NCBI GenBank assembly: GCA_030833725.1
Contig: JAURGP010000004.1
Span: 1-64,000 of the forward strand
Length of the DNA: 64,000 nt
Reading direction: 5' to 3'
Origin: Candidatus Kapaibacterium sp.
GTDB lineage: Bacteria; Bacteroidota; Ignavibacteria; Kapaibacteriales; Kapaibacteriaceae
In this document: positions 52,229 to 62,161 of the stretch, piece by piece
How the letters are laid out: every line of letters begins with the position of its first letter
Numbering within the stretch: position 1 is the stretch's first letter
The notes under the pieces: generated by a model
What the model was told of the DNA's origin: nothing
Database searches by the model: none
Seen by the model: the letters and a program-made list of their open reading frames with translations, nothing else
Position numbers and translations under genes: made by a program

Positions 52229-55087
52229 ATGAAAGCTGTTTTCGCACGACAGCTGACACTCCTGATCTGTGCTCTGCTGACAGCTGGAACCGTCCAAGTG
52301 TGGGCGCAGTCTGGTTCGATCACGGGTACAGTGGTAAACAAGTCGAACGGTGAGCCCGTAGCAGGGGCAACCGTATCCGTGGTAGGCACCAAGAAAGGCG
52401 CCTATACGGACATGAAGGGATCGTTCACCGTGAAAGAAGTGCCGGCCGGCACTTACAGTGTGGGCATTCGTGCCATTGGATTCGCCCAGGTGACCGTAGC
52501 CAACGTCGATGTAAAGCCAGGCAAGAAGGCAAAGGTGAACGTGACGATGGAATCCGATGCCATCCTGAAAGACGAGGTTGTGGTAGAAGCAGCAGCAATC
52601 CGAGATAACGACGTTGCGCTTCTCCGTGACCGACAAAAGTCGGCAGCCGTGAGTGACGCTATCAGCTCCGAGGCGATCTCACGTGTCTCTGGCTCCAGCG
52701 TTGCAGATGTTGCCAGCAGGGTCACGGGTGTATCGGTGATGGACGGCAAGTACCTGTATGTACGAGGTCTTGGCGACCGGTACATGAACTTCCAGCTCAA
52801 TGGTGCTCAGTTGGCCAGCTCCGATCCCGATCGCAACGACGTTTCGATGGACCAGTTCTCGTCGAGCTTCGTGGAAAGTATCGTCACAGCCAAGAGCTTC
52901 ACACCAGATCAACCTGGTTCGTTCACTGGCGGTTCGGTAAATGTCAAGACAAAGGCCTTTCCTTCGGAGCGCAGTGTGAAAGCAGCCGTCCGTATGGGGT
53001 ACAATACCATTGCGACGCTGTCGAACGACTTTACTCTCGCTTCGTCGTCGCCAACGGACTGGCTGGCAATGGATGACGGTCGTCGGGGCGTTCCAGAGTA
53101 CGTGCGCTCGCTGAACGGCTCGATTCCATCGCTGGGAGAAGCGCGTACCAATCCCCAGGCTGCTGAAGAGTTAAACGCCGCTTCGAAGGCATTTGCATCT
53201 CCGATGGCGCCGTCCATCGGGCAAAGCGGCATGCCGGCACGCATCAATTTGTCCTACGCCGATGTGTTCGATCTCGGATCGGTTCCGTTTGGCGTGATTA
53301 CCTCCGTCCAGTATAACCAAGACTTCGACGGCTACACGAACGGTCGATTCGCACAGTGGCAGCTCACGGGTAAAGCCGCCGAAAAAGAGAGTCTCGAGGC
53401 ACAAGCGGATTTGGCCGACCGATCGGGAACAAGCACAACGTTCTGGAGTGCGATGTTCAACATCAATGCTAAGCCAGCTCCGAATCATCAGGTAGGATTT
53501 AACATCATCCATAATCAGCGCGGCGAGAATCTTGGACGATATCTCGTTGGCTCGCTCCCACGAGACTTGCCATCGGAATTCTCGTTCGAGACACGAACGC
53601 AACGCTACATCGAACGCGGAAACACCAGCGTCCAGCTAATGGGAGAAAGCCTGTTTCCAGGTTTGGGCAATGCCAAACTGGAGTGGACAGGATCGTATAA
53701 CCGGTCTACGCAGGACGAACCAGATATCCGCTACTTCTCCAACGAGTTCGTTCCGGACGGCGACAGCAATCTGTACTACATCGACGCCGCGAACTACGCG
53801 CTCCCACAACACTTTTACCGCGACATGGTGGAGGACCTGTACTGGTTCGACGCCCACGTCAAGGTTCCCTTTACCTCGTGGACTGGAACAGAGGCGAGCT
53901 TCAAGGTTGGTGGTGCCTACAACACCAAGCAGCGCGCATTTCGCGAGCAACGCTATGAGTTTCGCCAGCAACAGACCGAGTACAAAGGTGATCCAACGTC
54001 ATTCTTCGCAGAGAGCAACCTAGGCATCATCGGCACCAGCGGATCGCGACCCGTCTTCGGCAACTACATCGTAGACGTTACGCAGGCCGTGAACAACTAT
54101 GATGGTGTTCAGAACATTGCTGCCGGATTCGCGATGGTAGAGCTGCCCGTAACTACACAGCTACGTGTAATCACGGGCGTCCGACTCGAGACAACAGATC
54201 TAACCGTAACCAGTCAGGACTCCAGCTCACAACAAGGAAGAGTGGATGAACTCAACATCCTGCCCTCGTTTGCAGCTGTGTACGCGCTTACCGAGCGCCA
54301 AAACATCCGGGTGTCGTACGGTCGCACACTGGCTCGACCAACCTTCCGCGAGCTGGCCCCATTCTCGTCATTCGACTTCGTTGGTGGATTCATTCTGAAC
54401 GGCAATCCCAGTCTGAAGCAGACCAACGTTGACAACTACGACTTCCGTTGGGAGTGGTTCATGCGCCCAACCGACATCGTGGCTGTGAGCGCGTTCTACA
54501 AGTTCTTCACCAATCCGATCGAGAACGCCATCGTTTCAAACAACAACCAACTCCAATTCCAAAACGTACCCGAAGCTGTTGTGTACGGTATGGAGTTCGA
54601 GGCACGGTCGGCACTAGACTTCATCAGCGAATCCCTGCGTGGCTTATACATCGGTGGAAATCTTACGCTGACAGCCTCGCAGGTAGACATTCCGGCCAAG
54701 GAGCTGGCGGTGATCCAGGAGCTCTTCGGCGCCGACGCACCTACAACGCGCCAACTGCAGGGTCAGTCTCCATACCTGCTGAACGTTCAGCTCGGCTACG
54801 TCGATTACGAAAACGGTACCGATATCAACCTGACGTACAACGTGTTTGGTGATCGACTCTCCCGCGTTGCCTTGGGTGGTACGCCGAACGTATTCGAGGC
54901 TGCACGAGCTCGCGTTGACGTTGTGGCTTCGCAAAAGCTATTCGGAAATCTCTCAGTGCGCGTCCAGGCACTGAACCTCTTGAATCCACCGGTGCGTGAG
55001 TACCACGAGTTCAAGGGTGTCCAGTACGACATGGTCCGCTTCATCCAAGGTCAGACGTTCACGTTTGGCGTGAGCTACAGTCTCTAA
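52229..55087 (+). CDS. TonB-dependent outer-membrane receptor
   Basis: 952 residues from ATG at 52229. A signal peptide (TLLICALLTAGTVQVWAQ) precedes a carboxypeptidase-regulatory-like domain (SITGTVVNKSNGEPVAGATV … GTYSVGIRAIGF) as in many Bacteroidota receptors, a plug domain with VADVASRVTGVSVMDGKYLYVRGLGDRY (in parts), and a 22-strand type barrel ending QTFTFGVSYSL. Energised by TonB, it imports a ligand not identifiable here. No SusD partner is present. The following gene, 42 bases on, encodes a large duplicated T9SS protein that may capture the ligand. Confidence 0.9.
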   Translation: MKAVFARQLTLLICALLTAGTVQVWAQSGSITGTVVNKSNGEPVAGATVSVVGTKKGAYTDMKGSFTVKEVPAGTYSVGIRAIGFAQVTVANVDVKPGKKAKVNVTMESDAILKDEVVVEAAAIRDNDVALLRDRQKSAAVSDAISSEAISRVSGSSVADVASRVTGVSVMDGKYLYVRGLGDRYMNFQLNGAQLASSDPDRNDVSMDQFSSSFVESIVTAKSFTPDQPGSFTGGSVNVKTKAFPSERSVKAAVRMGYNTIATLSNDFTLASSSPTDWLAMDDGRRGVPEYVRSLNGSIPSLGEARTNPQAAEELNAASKAFASPMAPSIGQSGMPARINLSYADVFDLGSVPFGVITSVQYNQDFDGYTNGRFAQWQLTGKAAEKESLEAQADLADRSGTSTTFWSAMFNINAKPAPNHQVGFNIIHNQRGENLGRYLVGSLPRDLPSEFSFETRTQRYIERGNTSVQLMGESLFPGLGNAKLEWTGSYNRSTQDEPDIRYFSNEFVPDGDSNLYYIDAANYALPQHFYRDMVEDLYWFDAHVKVPFTSWTGTEASFKVGGAYNTKQRAFREQRYEFRQQQTEYKGDPTSFFAESNLGIIGTSGSRPVFGNYIVDVTQAVNNYDGVQNIAAGFAMVELPVTTQLRVITGVRLETTDLTVTSQDSSSQQGRVDELNILPSFAAVYALTERQNIRVSYGRTLARPTFRELAPFSSFDFVGGFILNGNPSLKQTNVDNYDFRWEWFMRPTDIVAVSAFYKFFTNPIENAIVSNNNQLQFQNVPEAVVYGMEFEARSALDFISESLRGLYIGGNLTLTASQVDIPAKELAVIQELFGADAPTTRQLQGQSPYLLNVQLGYVDYENGTDINLTYNVFGDRLSRVALGGTPNVFEAARARVDVVASQKLFGNLSVRVQALNLLNPPVREYHEFKGVQYDMVRFIQGQTFTFGVSYSL

Positions 55088-55116
55088 TCGAAGAAAACTC
55101 AGATACACTTTCCCAC

Positions 55117-55123
55117 AACGGAG
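55117..55123 (+). promoter_or_regulatory. Strong ribosome binding site of the duplicated T9SS protein
   Basis: CGGAGGT lies six bases before the ATG at 55130, one of the clearest Shine-Dalgarno sites in the window. It suggests high translation of the partner protein independent of the receptor. Confidence 0.6.
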
Positions 55124-55129
55124 GTACGC

Positions 55130-58042
55130 ATGAACGTACGATTCTCAATTGGTCTTCTGCTTGTGCTCATTGCAGCAACGTCGCTGCGTGCACAGGAGAT
55201 TGTCACGATTACTGATGCCGACATTCAGGCAGGACAGAATGTGATATTCACAAACGACAAGGTCTATCTGCTGGATGGATTCGTCTTTGTGGATTCTACC
55301 GCAACGCTCACGATTCAAGCAGGAACGGTCATCAAGGGTAAGCCAGGCGAAGGCGCCGATGCCTCGGCATTGATTGTTGCACGTGGTGGCAAGATCTTCG
55401 CCAACGGTACGAAGGATCAGCCGATCATCTTCACGGCGGAAGCTGATGATGTTGCAAACCCAACGGACCTCACAGCTGACGATCGTGGTTTGTGGGGTGG
55501 TCTGATCATCCTCGGTAACGCTGGCCTGAATGTAGCTGGTGGTACGGAGAACATCGAAGGTATTCCGGTAACCGAGCCACGTGGTATCTACGGTGGCACA
55601 GACGACGACGACAATTCCGGCGTACTGCGCTATGTCTCGATCCGTCATGGTGGTTCGAACATCGGTGCAAACAACGAAATCAATGGCGTCACGTTCGGTG
55701 GCGTAGGTCGTGGCACCTATGTAGATCACGTTGAAGTGTTTGCCAACCAGGACGACGGTTTCGAGTGGTTTGGTGGTACAGTGGACTGTACGCACCTGAT
55801 CTCTGCCTTCAACGGAGATGACGCCTTCGACTGGGACGAAGGATACCGTGGTCGTGGTCAGTTCTGGTTCGTGATCCAAGATGCTGCTGTAGGGGGCTCT
55901 GCCTTCGAGTGTGACGGCGGTACTACGCCAGAGGACGGTACGCCATATGCCACGCCAACGATCTACAACCTTACGATCATCGGCTCGGGTGCCGATGGTG
56001 CGAATGCGAAGAATACGCCATTGATCAACCTGCGTGACAACTCCGGTGGCTTCTTCTACAACTCCATCATTACCGACGGTCGTGGGTATGCCATCCAGGT
56101 CGAGGACCTTGCCTCGGGCGAGGACTCACGCTCGCGCCTTGAGAATGGCGACATGGCCTTCACGAACAACATCTGGTTCTCGTTCACCAATGGAATTGCT
56201 GATGCAAGCACGCAGCAGTTCCTGCTCGACTACCTCACAACGGGTGCGAATGCCAATGCCGTGGTCGATCCAATGTTTGCCTCTGTGAGCCGTGCCACGG
56301 ACGCCAAGTTGGACCCACGCGTGAAAGCAGGCTCCCCGGCATTTGAGAACCTTGCTACCTACCCAGACGAGTTCTTTAGCACGGTGAACTACAAAGGCGC
56401 ATTTGATGCGAACAACAACTGGGCGAAAGAATGGACGGCGATTGAGGAGCAGGGCTACCTCGCGAGCGATCCAGAAAACATCGTAAACGTGACCGACGGC
56501 GATATTGCTCCGGGTCAGAACGTTGTCTGGACCAGCAACAACACATACGTCCTGGATGGTTTTGTCTTTGTTGATGATGCTGCAACGTTGACCATCGAGG
56601 CAGGAACCGTAATCAAGGGCAAGCCAGGAGAAGGTGCCAACGCATCGGCACTGATCGTTGCCCGTGGTGGCAAGATCTACGCGAACGGAACACAGCAGCG
56701 CCCAATCATCTTCACGGCTCTTGCTGATGATGTGAATGATCCCAACGACCTAACGCAGGAAGATCGTGGTCTGTGGGGCGGACTGATCATTCTTGGAAAC
56801 GCACGCTTGAACGTTGCTGGTGGCATCGAGAACATCGAAGGCATTCCAGTGACCGAGCCTCGCGGACAGTACGGCGGTACGAACGATGCCGATGACTCCG
56901 GTGTGCTCACGTATCTATCTGTGCGTCATGGTGGTTCGAACATCGGTGCGAACAACGAAATCAACGGTGTGACGTTCGGTGGCGTTGGTAACGGAACGGT
57001 TGTTGAGCACATCGAGGTGTTCGCCAACTCCGATGACGGCTTTGAGTGGTTCGGTGGCACGGTCAACACGAAGTATCTCGTATCTGCATTCAACGGCGAT
57101 GACGCATTCGACTGGGACGAAGGTTTCCGTGGCAAGGGTCAGTTCTGGCTTGTTCTCCAGAGCGCTACTACCGGTGGTTCTGCCTTCGAGTGCGATGGTG
57201 GTACAACACCGGAAGATGGCACGCCATATGCGATTCCAGTTCTGTCGAACCTTACCGTTATTGGCTCAGGTGCTGAAGGAACCAATGCTAAGAACACGCC
57301 GCTTCTTAACCTGCGCGACAACTCTGGTGGTAAGTTCTACAACTCGATCATCATGGATGGTCGTGGCTATGCCATTCAGGTAGAAGACCTGGCGTCGGGC
57401 GAAGACTCCCGTGCTCGCCTCGAGGCTGGCGACATGGCCTTCCAGAACAACATCTGGTTCTCATTTACGAGCGGCATCGCTGATGCCAGCAAGCAGCAGT
57501 TCTTGCTGGACTACCTTACAGCAGCAGCCAATGTGAACGAGGTTGTAGATCCAATGTTGACGAGTATTTCGCGCACCGAAGATCGTGCATTCGACCCGCG
57601 TCCGACGTCGGGTTCACCTGCCTTCAGCAATGTGAAGGATCTTGGTGATGCCTTCTTCACGCCAACGACCTATCGCGGTGCATTCAACAATGGTGCCGGT
57701 AGCAACTGGTTGCAGGACTGGACCTTCATCTGGGATGCTGGTGTGGTAACAAGCGTCGAGGAAGAGGGCGTTGCTGGTGCCAGCACAGGTGCTGTCGTGT
57801 ATCCTAACCCTGTAGCATCGACGGCTACCCTGCGCTACTCGGTGGAGTCCTCTGGAGCCGTAACGGTGCGCGTGGTAAACGCAGCGGGCAGCACGGTGAT
57901 GACGGTTGCTTCCGGAGTTACGGTACCAGCCGGCACGGTGGAGTTCAGCATTCCAACGTCGGAGCTGTCATCCGGCGTGTACATGGTGGTTGTTGCCGGA
58001 ATGAACGGTACAACGTCTGTACCGATGATGATCGTGCGCTAA
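55130..58042 (+). CDS. Secreted protein with tandem-duplicated beta-solenoid-like domain and T9SS sorting domain
   Basis: 970 residues. Signal peptide (RFSIGLLLVLIAATSLRAQ). Two long repeats with a period of 426 residues follow (about 23-445 and 449-870), highly similar in protein but diverged at many silent positions. Shared signatures are LDGFVFVD, AGTVIKGKPGEGA, DRGLWGGLIILGNA, NIEGIPVTEPRG, VRHGGSNIGANNEINGVTFG, FNGDDAFDWDEG and ECDGGTTPEDGTPYA. They suggest a right-handed beta-helix with many acidic, possibly calcium-binding, turns. A classic T9SS domain ends it (VVYPNPVASTATLRY … SSGVYMVVVAG). The receptor gene just upstream is the probable partner. Confidence 0.8.
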   Translation: MNVRFSIGLLLVLIAATSLRAQEIVTITDADIQAGQNVIFTNDKVYLLDGFVFVDSTATLTIQAGTVIKGKPGEGADASALIVARGGKIFANGTKDQPIIFTAEADDVANPTDLTADDRGLWGGLIILGNAGLNVAGGTENIEGIPVTEPRGIYGGTDDDDNSGVLRYVSIRHGGSNIGANNEINGVTFGGVGRGTYVDHVEVFANQDDGFEWFGGTVDCTHLISAFNGDDAFDWDEGYRGRGQFWFVIQDAAVGGSAFECDGGTTPEDGTPYATPTIYNLTIIGSGADGANAKNTPLINLRDNSGGFFYNSIITDGRGYAIQVEDLASGEDSRSRLENGDMAFTNNIWFSFTNGIADASTQQFLLDYLTTGANANAVVDPMFASVSRATDAKLDPRVKAGSPAFENLATYPDEFFSTVNYKGAFDANNNWAKEWTAIEEQGYLASDPENIVNVTDGDIAPGQNVVWTSNNTYVLDGFVFVDDAATLTIEAGTVIKGKPGEGANASALIVARGGKIYANGTQQRPIIFTALADDVNDPNDLTQEDRGLWGGLIILGNARLNVAGGIENIEGIPVTEPRGQYGGTNDADDSGVLTYLSVRHGGSNIGANNEINGVTFGGVGNGTVVEHIEVFANSDDGFEWFGGTVNTKYLVSAFNGDDAFDWDEGFRGKGQFWLVLQSATTGGSAFECDGGTTPEDGTPYAIPVLSNLTVIGSGAEGTNAKNTPLLNLRDNSGGKFYNSIIMDGRGYAIQVEDLASGEDSRARLEAGDMAFQNNIWFSFTSGIADASKQQFLLDYLTAAANVNEVVDPMLTSISRTEDRAFDPRPTSGSPAFSNVKDLGDAFFTPTTYRGAFNNGAGSNWLQDWTFIWDAGVVTSVEEEGVAGASTGAVVYPNPVASTATLRYSVESSGAVTVRVVNAAGSTVMTVASGVTVPAGTVEFSIPTSELSSGVYMVVVAGMNGTTSVPMMIVR

Positions 58043-58080
58043 CCGACAGCCGGACACGACGACCTACCGCGACAATCTAC

Positions 58081-58118
58081 CACGCGAGGGTGGTTCCTAC
58101 GGGAGCTGCCCTCGTGTG
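58081..58118 (+). terminator. Hairpin, possible terminator after the duplicated T9SS gene
   Basis: CACGCGAGGG (58081-58090) pairs with CCCTCGTGTG (58109-58118), ten base pairs with one G-U, around an 18-base loop. Only a short CGTTT follows, so termination may be inefficient. It lies just ahead of the ppx promoter box. Confidence 0.4.
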
Positions 58119-58129
58119 CGTTTATGGAC

Positions 58130-58137
58130 TAATTTCG
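58130..58137 (+). promoter_or_regulatory. -7 type promoter box (TAATTTCG) of ppx
   Basis: Seven of eight bases match TAnnTTTG, five bases before the ATG at 58143. This spacing supports the shorter start and a leaderless message. Confidence 0.4.
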
Positions 58138-58142
58138 ACGCC

Positions 58143-59702
58143 ATGGCTCCATCTGTATCCAATCGTATCGCGGCCATCGACGTAGGGACCAACTCGTTTC
58201 ACATGGTGATTGCTACTGTGAGTGCGCGCGGATCATTGCGCATCCACCACCGGAACAAGGAACTGGTACGTTTGGGCATGGCAGCCGGCGACATCAAGAA
58301 GCTGTCGCCCGAGGCCATTCAGCGGGGGGTGAAAACACTCAAGCGGTTCAAAGCCGAAGCGGAACAACACAGCGCCCAGATCCGAGCCGTTGCTACCAGC
58401 GCTGTGCGCGAGGCCGTCAACCGCGAAGAGTTTGTGGATCGCGTGTTCAAGGCCACGGGCATCGAGGTAGAAGTAGTCAGCGGCATTGAAGAAGGGCGTC
58501 TGATCTACGTCGGTGCTATGCATGCCCTACCCATCATCACGAAGCGAGCCCTCGTGATCGATATCGGTGGTGGAAGTACGGAAACCGTGATTGGGCACAA
58601 CGGCACGGCCGATGTGATTCACTCCGCAAAGTTGGGCCACCTGCGCGTGATGAAGGGATTCTTTCCGGAGGGAAAGGCAACAGCAGCCAGTCTGGAAGCA
58701 TGCCGGACCGCCATCCGCGGTGACTGGTCGCCGGTACTGCAAGATCTTGTTCAGCATGGCTACGAAGAGTTCGTTGGGAGCTCCGGAACCGTGTTGACGA
58801 TTGCAGCTATGACGCTGGCACGACTGCATAAGCGTATTCCTGAATCGTTGAACGGACTCAAGCTCCTGCGCTCGGATGTGATGGACACGATTGCGACGAT
58901 CTGCGACGCTCGGACCGTTGAGCAGCGTATGCAGCTACCGGGCATCGACGTGCGCCGCGCCGACGTGATCCTGGGTGGAGCTCTGCTGCTGGAAGCTGCC
59001 CTTGTGGGTCTAGATGTCCAGCAGATGACCATCTCCAACTATGCCCTGCGCGAGGGCATCGTTTTTGATACAGCGCGGAAGCAGCGCGACATCAACGAGT
59101 ACCATCACCTGGCAACGCTGCGCTATCAGAGTGTGCACCATCTCTGCGACGTGTACCGTGTGCGCCGAGCACATGCTGAGCACGTGAAAATGTTGGCTCT
59201 GTCGCTGTTTGACTCGTTACGCCCCCTACATCCCTTTGGAGATAAGGAGCGCGAGGCTCTCGAGGCCGCAGCACTGCTGCACGACATCGGCTTTCACATT
59301 GCTGCCGATCAGCACCACAAACACAGCGAGTACATCATTCGGCATAGTGCCATGCCCGGTTTCACCAATGATGAAACAGAGCTGATTGCATCGGTGGCTC
59401 GATACCACCGTAAGAGCTTTCCGAAGAAAAAGCACGAGATCTTCGGCAGGCTCCATCCCGATGAGCAGCGGGTGGTACGCACGCTGGCGTCGATTCTACG
59501 CATCGCCGAGGGGTTAGACCGCCGTGGCCAGCAGCTGATTCGATCGGTAGCCGTCCAGGTATCAAAGGAGCGGATCGACATTACTGTCCATGCTCCGGGA
59601 CCATCGCCGGATATCGAGTTGTGGGGAGCGGAGCGCCGTAAGGGGCTGATGGCACAGGTGTTCGGACGCGAGGTGCGGTTCCTGGGTCATGCGGTGGCTT
59701 GA
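58143..59702 (+). CDS. ppx: Exopolyphosphatase / pppGpp phosphatase with C-terminal HD domain
   Basis: 519 residues from ATG at 58143; an earlier in-frame ATG at 58116 lies before the promoter box and within the terminator hairpin. ASKHA motifs: IAAIDVGTNSFHMVIATV, VLVIDIGGGSTETVIG, GSSGTVLTIAAM. The C-terminal half has an HD-type domain with LEAAALLHDIGFHIAADQHHKHSEYI (in parts), as in long Ppx/GppA enzymes. It degrades polyphosphate or converts pppGpp to ppGpp; the family does both. No ppk gene is next to it. Confidence 0.92.
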   Translation: MAPSVSNRIAAIDVGTNSFHMVIATVSARGSLRIHHRNKELVRLGMAAGDIKKLSPEAIQRGVKTLKRFKAEAEQHSAQIRAVATSAVREAVNREEFVDRVFKATGIEVEVVSGIEEGRLIYVGAMHALPIITKRALVIDIGGGSTETVIGHNGTADVIHSAKLGHLRVMKGFFPEGKATAASLEACRTAIRGDWSPVLQDLVQHGYEEFVGSSGTVLTIAAMTLARLHKRIPESLNGLKLLRSDVMDTIATICDARTVEQRMQLPGIDVRRADVILGGALLLEAALVGLDVQQMTISNYALREGIVFDTARKQRDINEYHHLATLRYQSVHHLCDVYRVRRAHAEHVKMLALSLFDSLRPLHPFGDKEREALEAAALLHDIGFHIAADQHHKHSEYIIRHSAMPGFTNDETELIASVARYHRKSFPKKKHEIFGRLHPDEQRVVRTLASILRIAEGLDRRGQQLIRSVAVQVSKERIDITVHAPGPSPDIELWGAERRKGLMAQVFGREVRFLGHAVA

Positions 59703-59815
59703 TTGTGATCATGATCGTGATCAGGATCACGATCTACACTCACTAAAGCCACCACGGGATCGTCAATCGTGGCTGTTTCCCTACTGACGTTTTTCTGACT
59801 TGAAAGGATCCTACA
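59703..59815. promoter_or_regulatory. Dyad-rich gap before the HtrA protease gene
   Basis: A perfect nine-base-pair dyad GATCGTGAT/ATCACGATC with a four-base loop lies at 59713-59734, preceded by the palindrome GATCATGATC (59707-59716). A second weaker stem, AGCCAC/GTGGCT, lies at 59747-59774. An AAAGGATC ribosome-like site precedes the ATG. These may be an operator or weak terminators; no U-run follows directly. Confidence 0.4.
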
Positions 59816-61369
59816 ATGCAAAAGCGACCAATCGTCACGGCTGTGTCCTTGATCGGCATTGGCATCGTGTTCGGCATGGTTCTACTGACGTCGTGGACCG
59901 ACAATGCCTTTGATCGTGCCAATGCTGCTGTTTCCGACTTGGGCGCAACGGGTGCTCCGGTGCAGGCGCCGGCCATGCTGAAAGCTCTGAACGACCAGTT
60001 TGCTGCTGTCTCCGAGGCCGTGACGGCCTCCGTGGTGTCGATTGAGGTTCGAACGGAAGCGAAGGGTGGTAGGATGGCGATTCCGCGGGACTTCTTCCGA
60101 TTCTTCGGCCCCGACGGTGGGGAAGAGGAGTTCGAGATGCCGGAAGGTCGGGGTGCCGGCTCGGGAGTGATCATCACCACCGATGGCTACATCGTGACTA
60201 ACAACCACGTGGTGGAAGATGCCAAGAAGGACGGTATTACGGTAACCACCAGCGACAAGAAGGAGTACAAGGCTACCCTTGTCGGCCGTGACCCAACCAC
60301 TGACGTAGCCGTACTGAAGATCGAAGGCACGTTTGCACCAGCTCACTTTGAGCAACGTGAGAACATTCGCGTGGGTGAGTGGGTGATTGCCGTTGGTAAC
60401 CCGTTGGGACTGCGCTCCACCATCACGGCCGGTATCATCTCGGCCATGGGTCGAGGTATCGGAATCATCGGTAGTAACGCGCGCACTCGTCAGGAGGCCA
60501 GCTTTGCCATCGAGAACTTCATCCAGACGGATGCAGCCATCAACCCAGGGAACTCTGGAGGGGGCTTGTTTAACCTGAACGGCTCGCTCGTGGGAATCAA
60601 CACCGCGATCGCTTCCCAGACAGGCACCTACAACGGATACGGCTTTGCAATTCCGATCGACATGGTCAAGAGCGTAGCGATGGATCTCATGGACGATGGT
60701 GAAGTCCAGCGCGGATACATCGGCGTACAGATCAAGTCCGTGGACGAGACAACGGCCAAGGCCGTTAATCTGGACGACGTGCGCGGTGTGCAGGTTGTAA
60801 CTGTTCTGGAAAAGGGTGCCGCCGAAGCTGCCGGTGTAGAAGAAGGCGACGTGATTCTCCAGGTAGATGGCAAGGACGTGAACACGTCCAACGATTTGCA
60901 AAACGAGATTGTCCTGCATCGTGCTGGTGACAAAGTCGTGCTGTCGATCTGGCGTGATGGTCGGAAGATCTCGAAGACCGTCCGGTTGAAGTCGCGCACG
61001 AATGATGACTCATTTGCCGATGCCGATACTGGAGGTGACGACGGCCAGGCTCTGAAGGGTGGATCCTCGGCGTCGTTCACCAACCTGGGCTTCTCGGTGA
61101 AAGCCATGACCGACGAGGATCAGAAGGAGTTCAAGACGAAGACGGGTGTACTCGTGTCCAGTGTGGAATCTCGTGGCGCCGCAGCACAACGGGGTTTACG
61201 CACGAGTACAGTGATTCTGAAAGCCGACCGGACCAACATCACATCGCCGTCGGATCTCAAGAGCGTGCTGTCCAAGAAGAAGGTTGGTGATGCGGTGCTC
61301 TTCGTGGTCAAGAGCAAGGACGGCAACAAGATGGCCATCACCGTTGAAGTACCGAAAGAGAACTCGTAA
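59816..61369 (+). CDS. HtrA/DegP-family periplasmic serine protease
   Basis: 517 residues with an N-terminal membrane/signal segment (AVSLIGIGIVFGMVLLTSW). The catalytic triad is His131 (TNNHVVED), Asp163 (TTDVAVLK) and Ser247 (NPGNSGGGLF). Two PDZ domains follow: about 290-380 (GYIGVQIKSVDETTAK … AAGVEEGDVILQVDG) and about 420-515 (GFSVKAMTDEDQ … RGLRTSTVILKADR). Quality-control protease and chaperone for misfolded envelope proteins, likely stress-induced. The outer-membrane protein gene follows eight bases after. Confidence 0.94.
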   Translation: MQKRPIVTAVSLIGIGIVFGMVLLTSWTDNAFDRANAAVSDLGATGAPVQAPAMLKALNDQFAAVSEAVTASVVSIEVRTEAKGGRMAIPRDFFRFFGPDGGEEEFEMPEGRGAGSGVIITTDGYIVTNNHVVEDAKKDGITVTTSDKKEYKATLVGRDPTTDVAVLKIEGTFAPAHFEQRENIRVGEWVIAVGNPLGLRSTITAGIISAMGRGIGIIGSNARTRQEASFAIENFIQTDAAINPGNSGGGLFNLNGSLVGINTAIASQTGTYNGYGFAIPIDMVKSVAMDLMDDGEVQRGYIGVQIKSVDETTAKAVNLDDVRGVQVVTVLEKGAAEAAGVEEGDVILQVDGKDVNTSNDLQNEIVLHRAGDKVVLSIWRDGRKISKTVRLKSRTNDDSFADADTGGDDGQALKGGSSASFTNLGFSVKAMTDEDQKEFKTKTGVLVSSVESRGAAAQRGLRTSTVILKADRTNITSPSDLKSVLSKKKVGDAVLFVVKSKDGNKMAITVEVPKENS

Positions 61370-61377
61370 GTTTCCCT

Positions 61378-62151
61378 ATGCGTATTCTGCTCATGACAAC
61401 GATGGCTGCTATGACGATGGCAGCCATCACTGTTTCCGCTCAGCCGGCTGCCTCGTCAGTTCATCCTGCGTGGAGCGTTGGCCCACAGGTTGGGTACACG
61501 GTAGCACTGTCTACTCCTGCCCAGGTGTCCCAGAGTGGAGCCCCCTCCCGTTTCACACTTGGAGCACTGGTAACGAGAACGATCTCCGAAAAGATGCAGT
61601 TGCGCTTCGCCGCCACGTACCGATCAGAGAGTGGCAGCTTTGCAACGCCGGTCACGTCTGCCGGGACTGTTTCGTCCGAAGGTACATCGAACCGATCGTG
61701 GCTTGATGTTGTCGATCCCACAACCGGCGGGCCGGCCATCGGTTCGACCGTGTCCACCTCGGCTGCCGAAGTCATGGCCTCGATTGTCCTGCCCGTTGCA
61801 GATCTGGATACGTCCGGAGCACGCTTTCACATCAGTGTTTCCGTGCTGGCCGATCTTCTCCTGTCGGGCTCACAGCAGGACGACTACTCCGATGTGCCGA
61901 ATCACAAAGGTCCGGACCTGCGGACCTTTGAGTACTCCACTCACATGGGGGCTGGAGCGGCCATTGGCGTGGGACTCGTTCTGCCGGTTGCGGACGCCAC
62001 AGAATTACTCATCGACGCACAGTACGTGTTCCGGGAACCTCGCGAGATTCGCGTCTCGGAGCAGGGTGTTGAACTTCCCGATGCCGTGAATGTGAGCTGG
62101 CTGGTTGGTAGGGGGCTGCGGTTGTCGGCAGCTGTGACCTTCGACCTCTAA
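61378..62151 (+). CDS. Predicted outer-membrane beta-barrel protein
   Basis: 257 residues. Signal peptide (RILLMTTMAAMTMAAITVSAQ), then barrel-like strands (WSVGPQVGYTVALST, KMQLRFAATYRSES, AGAAIGVGLVLPVADATELLIDAQYVF in parts) and a final RLSAAVTFDL. Family not recognised. It probably shares a transcript with the HtrA gene, which could guard its folding. It ends ten bases from the convergent kup gene. Confidence 0.6.
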   Translation: MRILLMTTMAAMTMAAITVSAQPAASSVHPAWSVGPQVGYTVALSTPAQVSQSGAPSRFTLGALVTRTISEKMQLRFAATYRSESGSFATPVTSAGTVSSEGTSNRSWLDVVDPTTGGPAIGSTVSTSAAEVMASIVLPVADLDTSGARFHISVSVLADLLLSGSQQDDYSDVPNHKGPDLRTFEYSTHMGAGAAIGVGLVLPVADATELLIDAQYVFREPREIRVSEQGVELPDAVNVSWLVGRGLRLSAAVTFDL

Positions 62152-62161
62152 AGCGCAGTCT

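Noticed and set aside
59882-60919. A 345-codon open frame antisense to the HtrA protease
   Set aside because: The protease has complete catalytic and PDZ motifs; the antisense translation is low-complexity and unlike any family.
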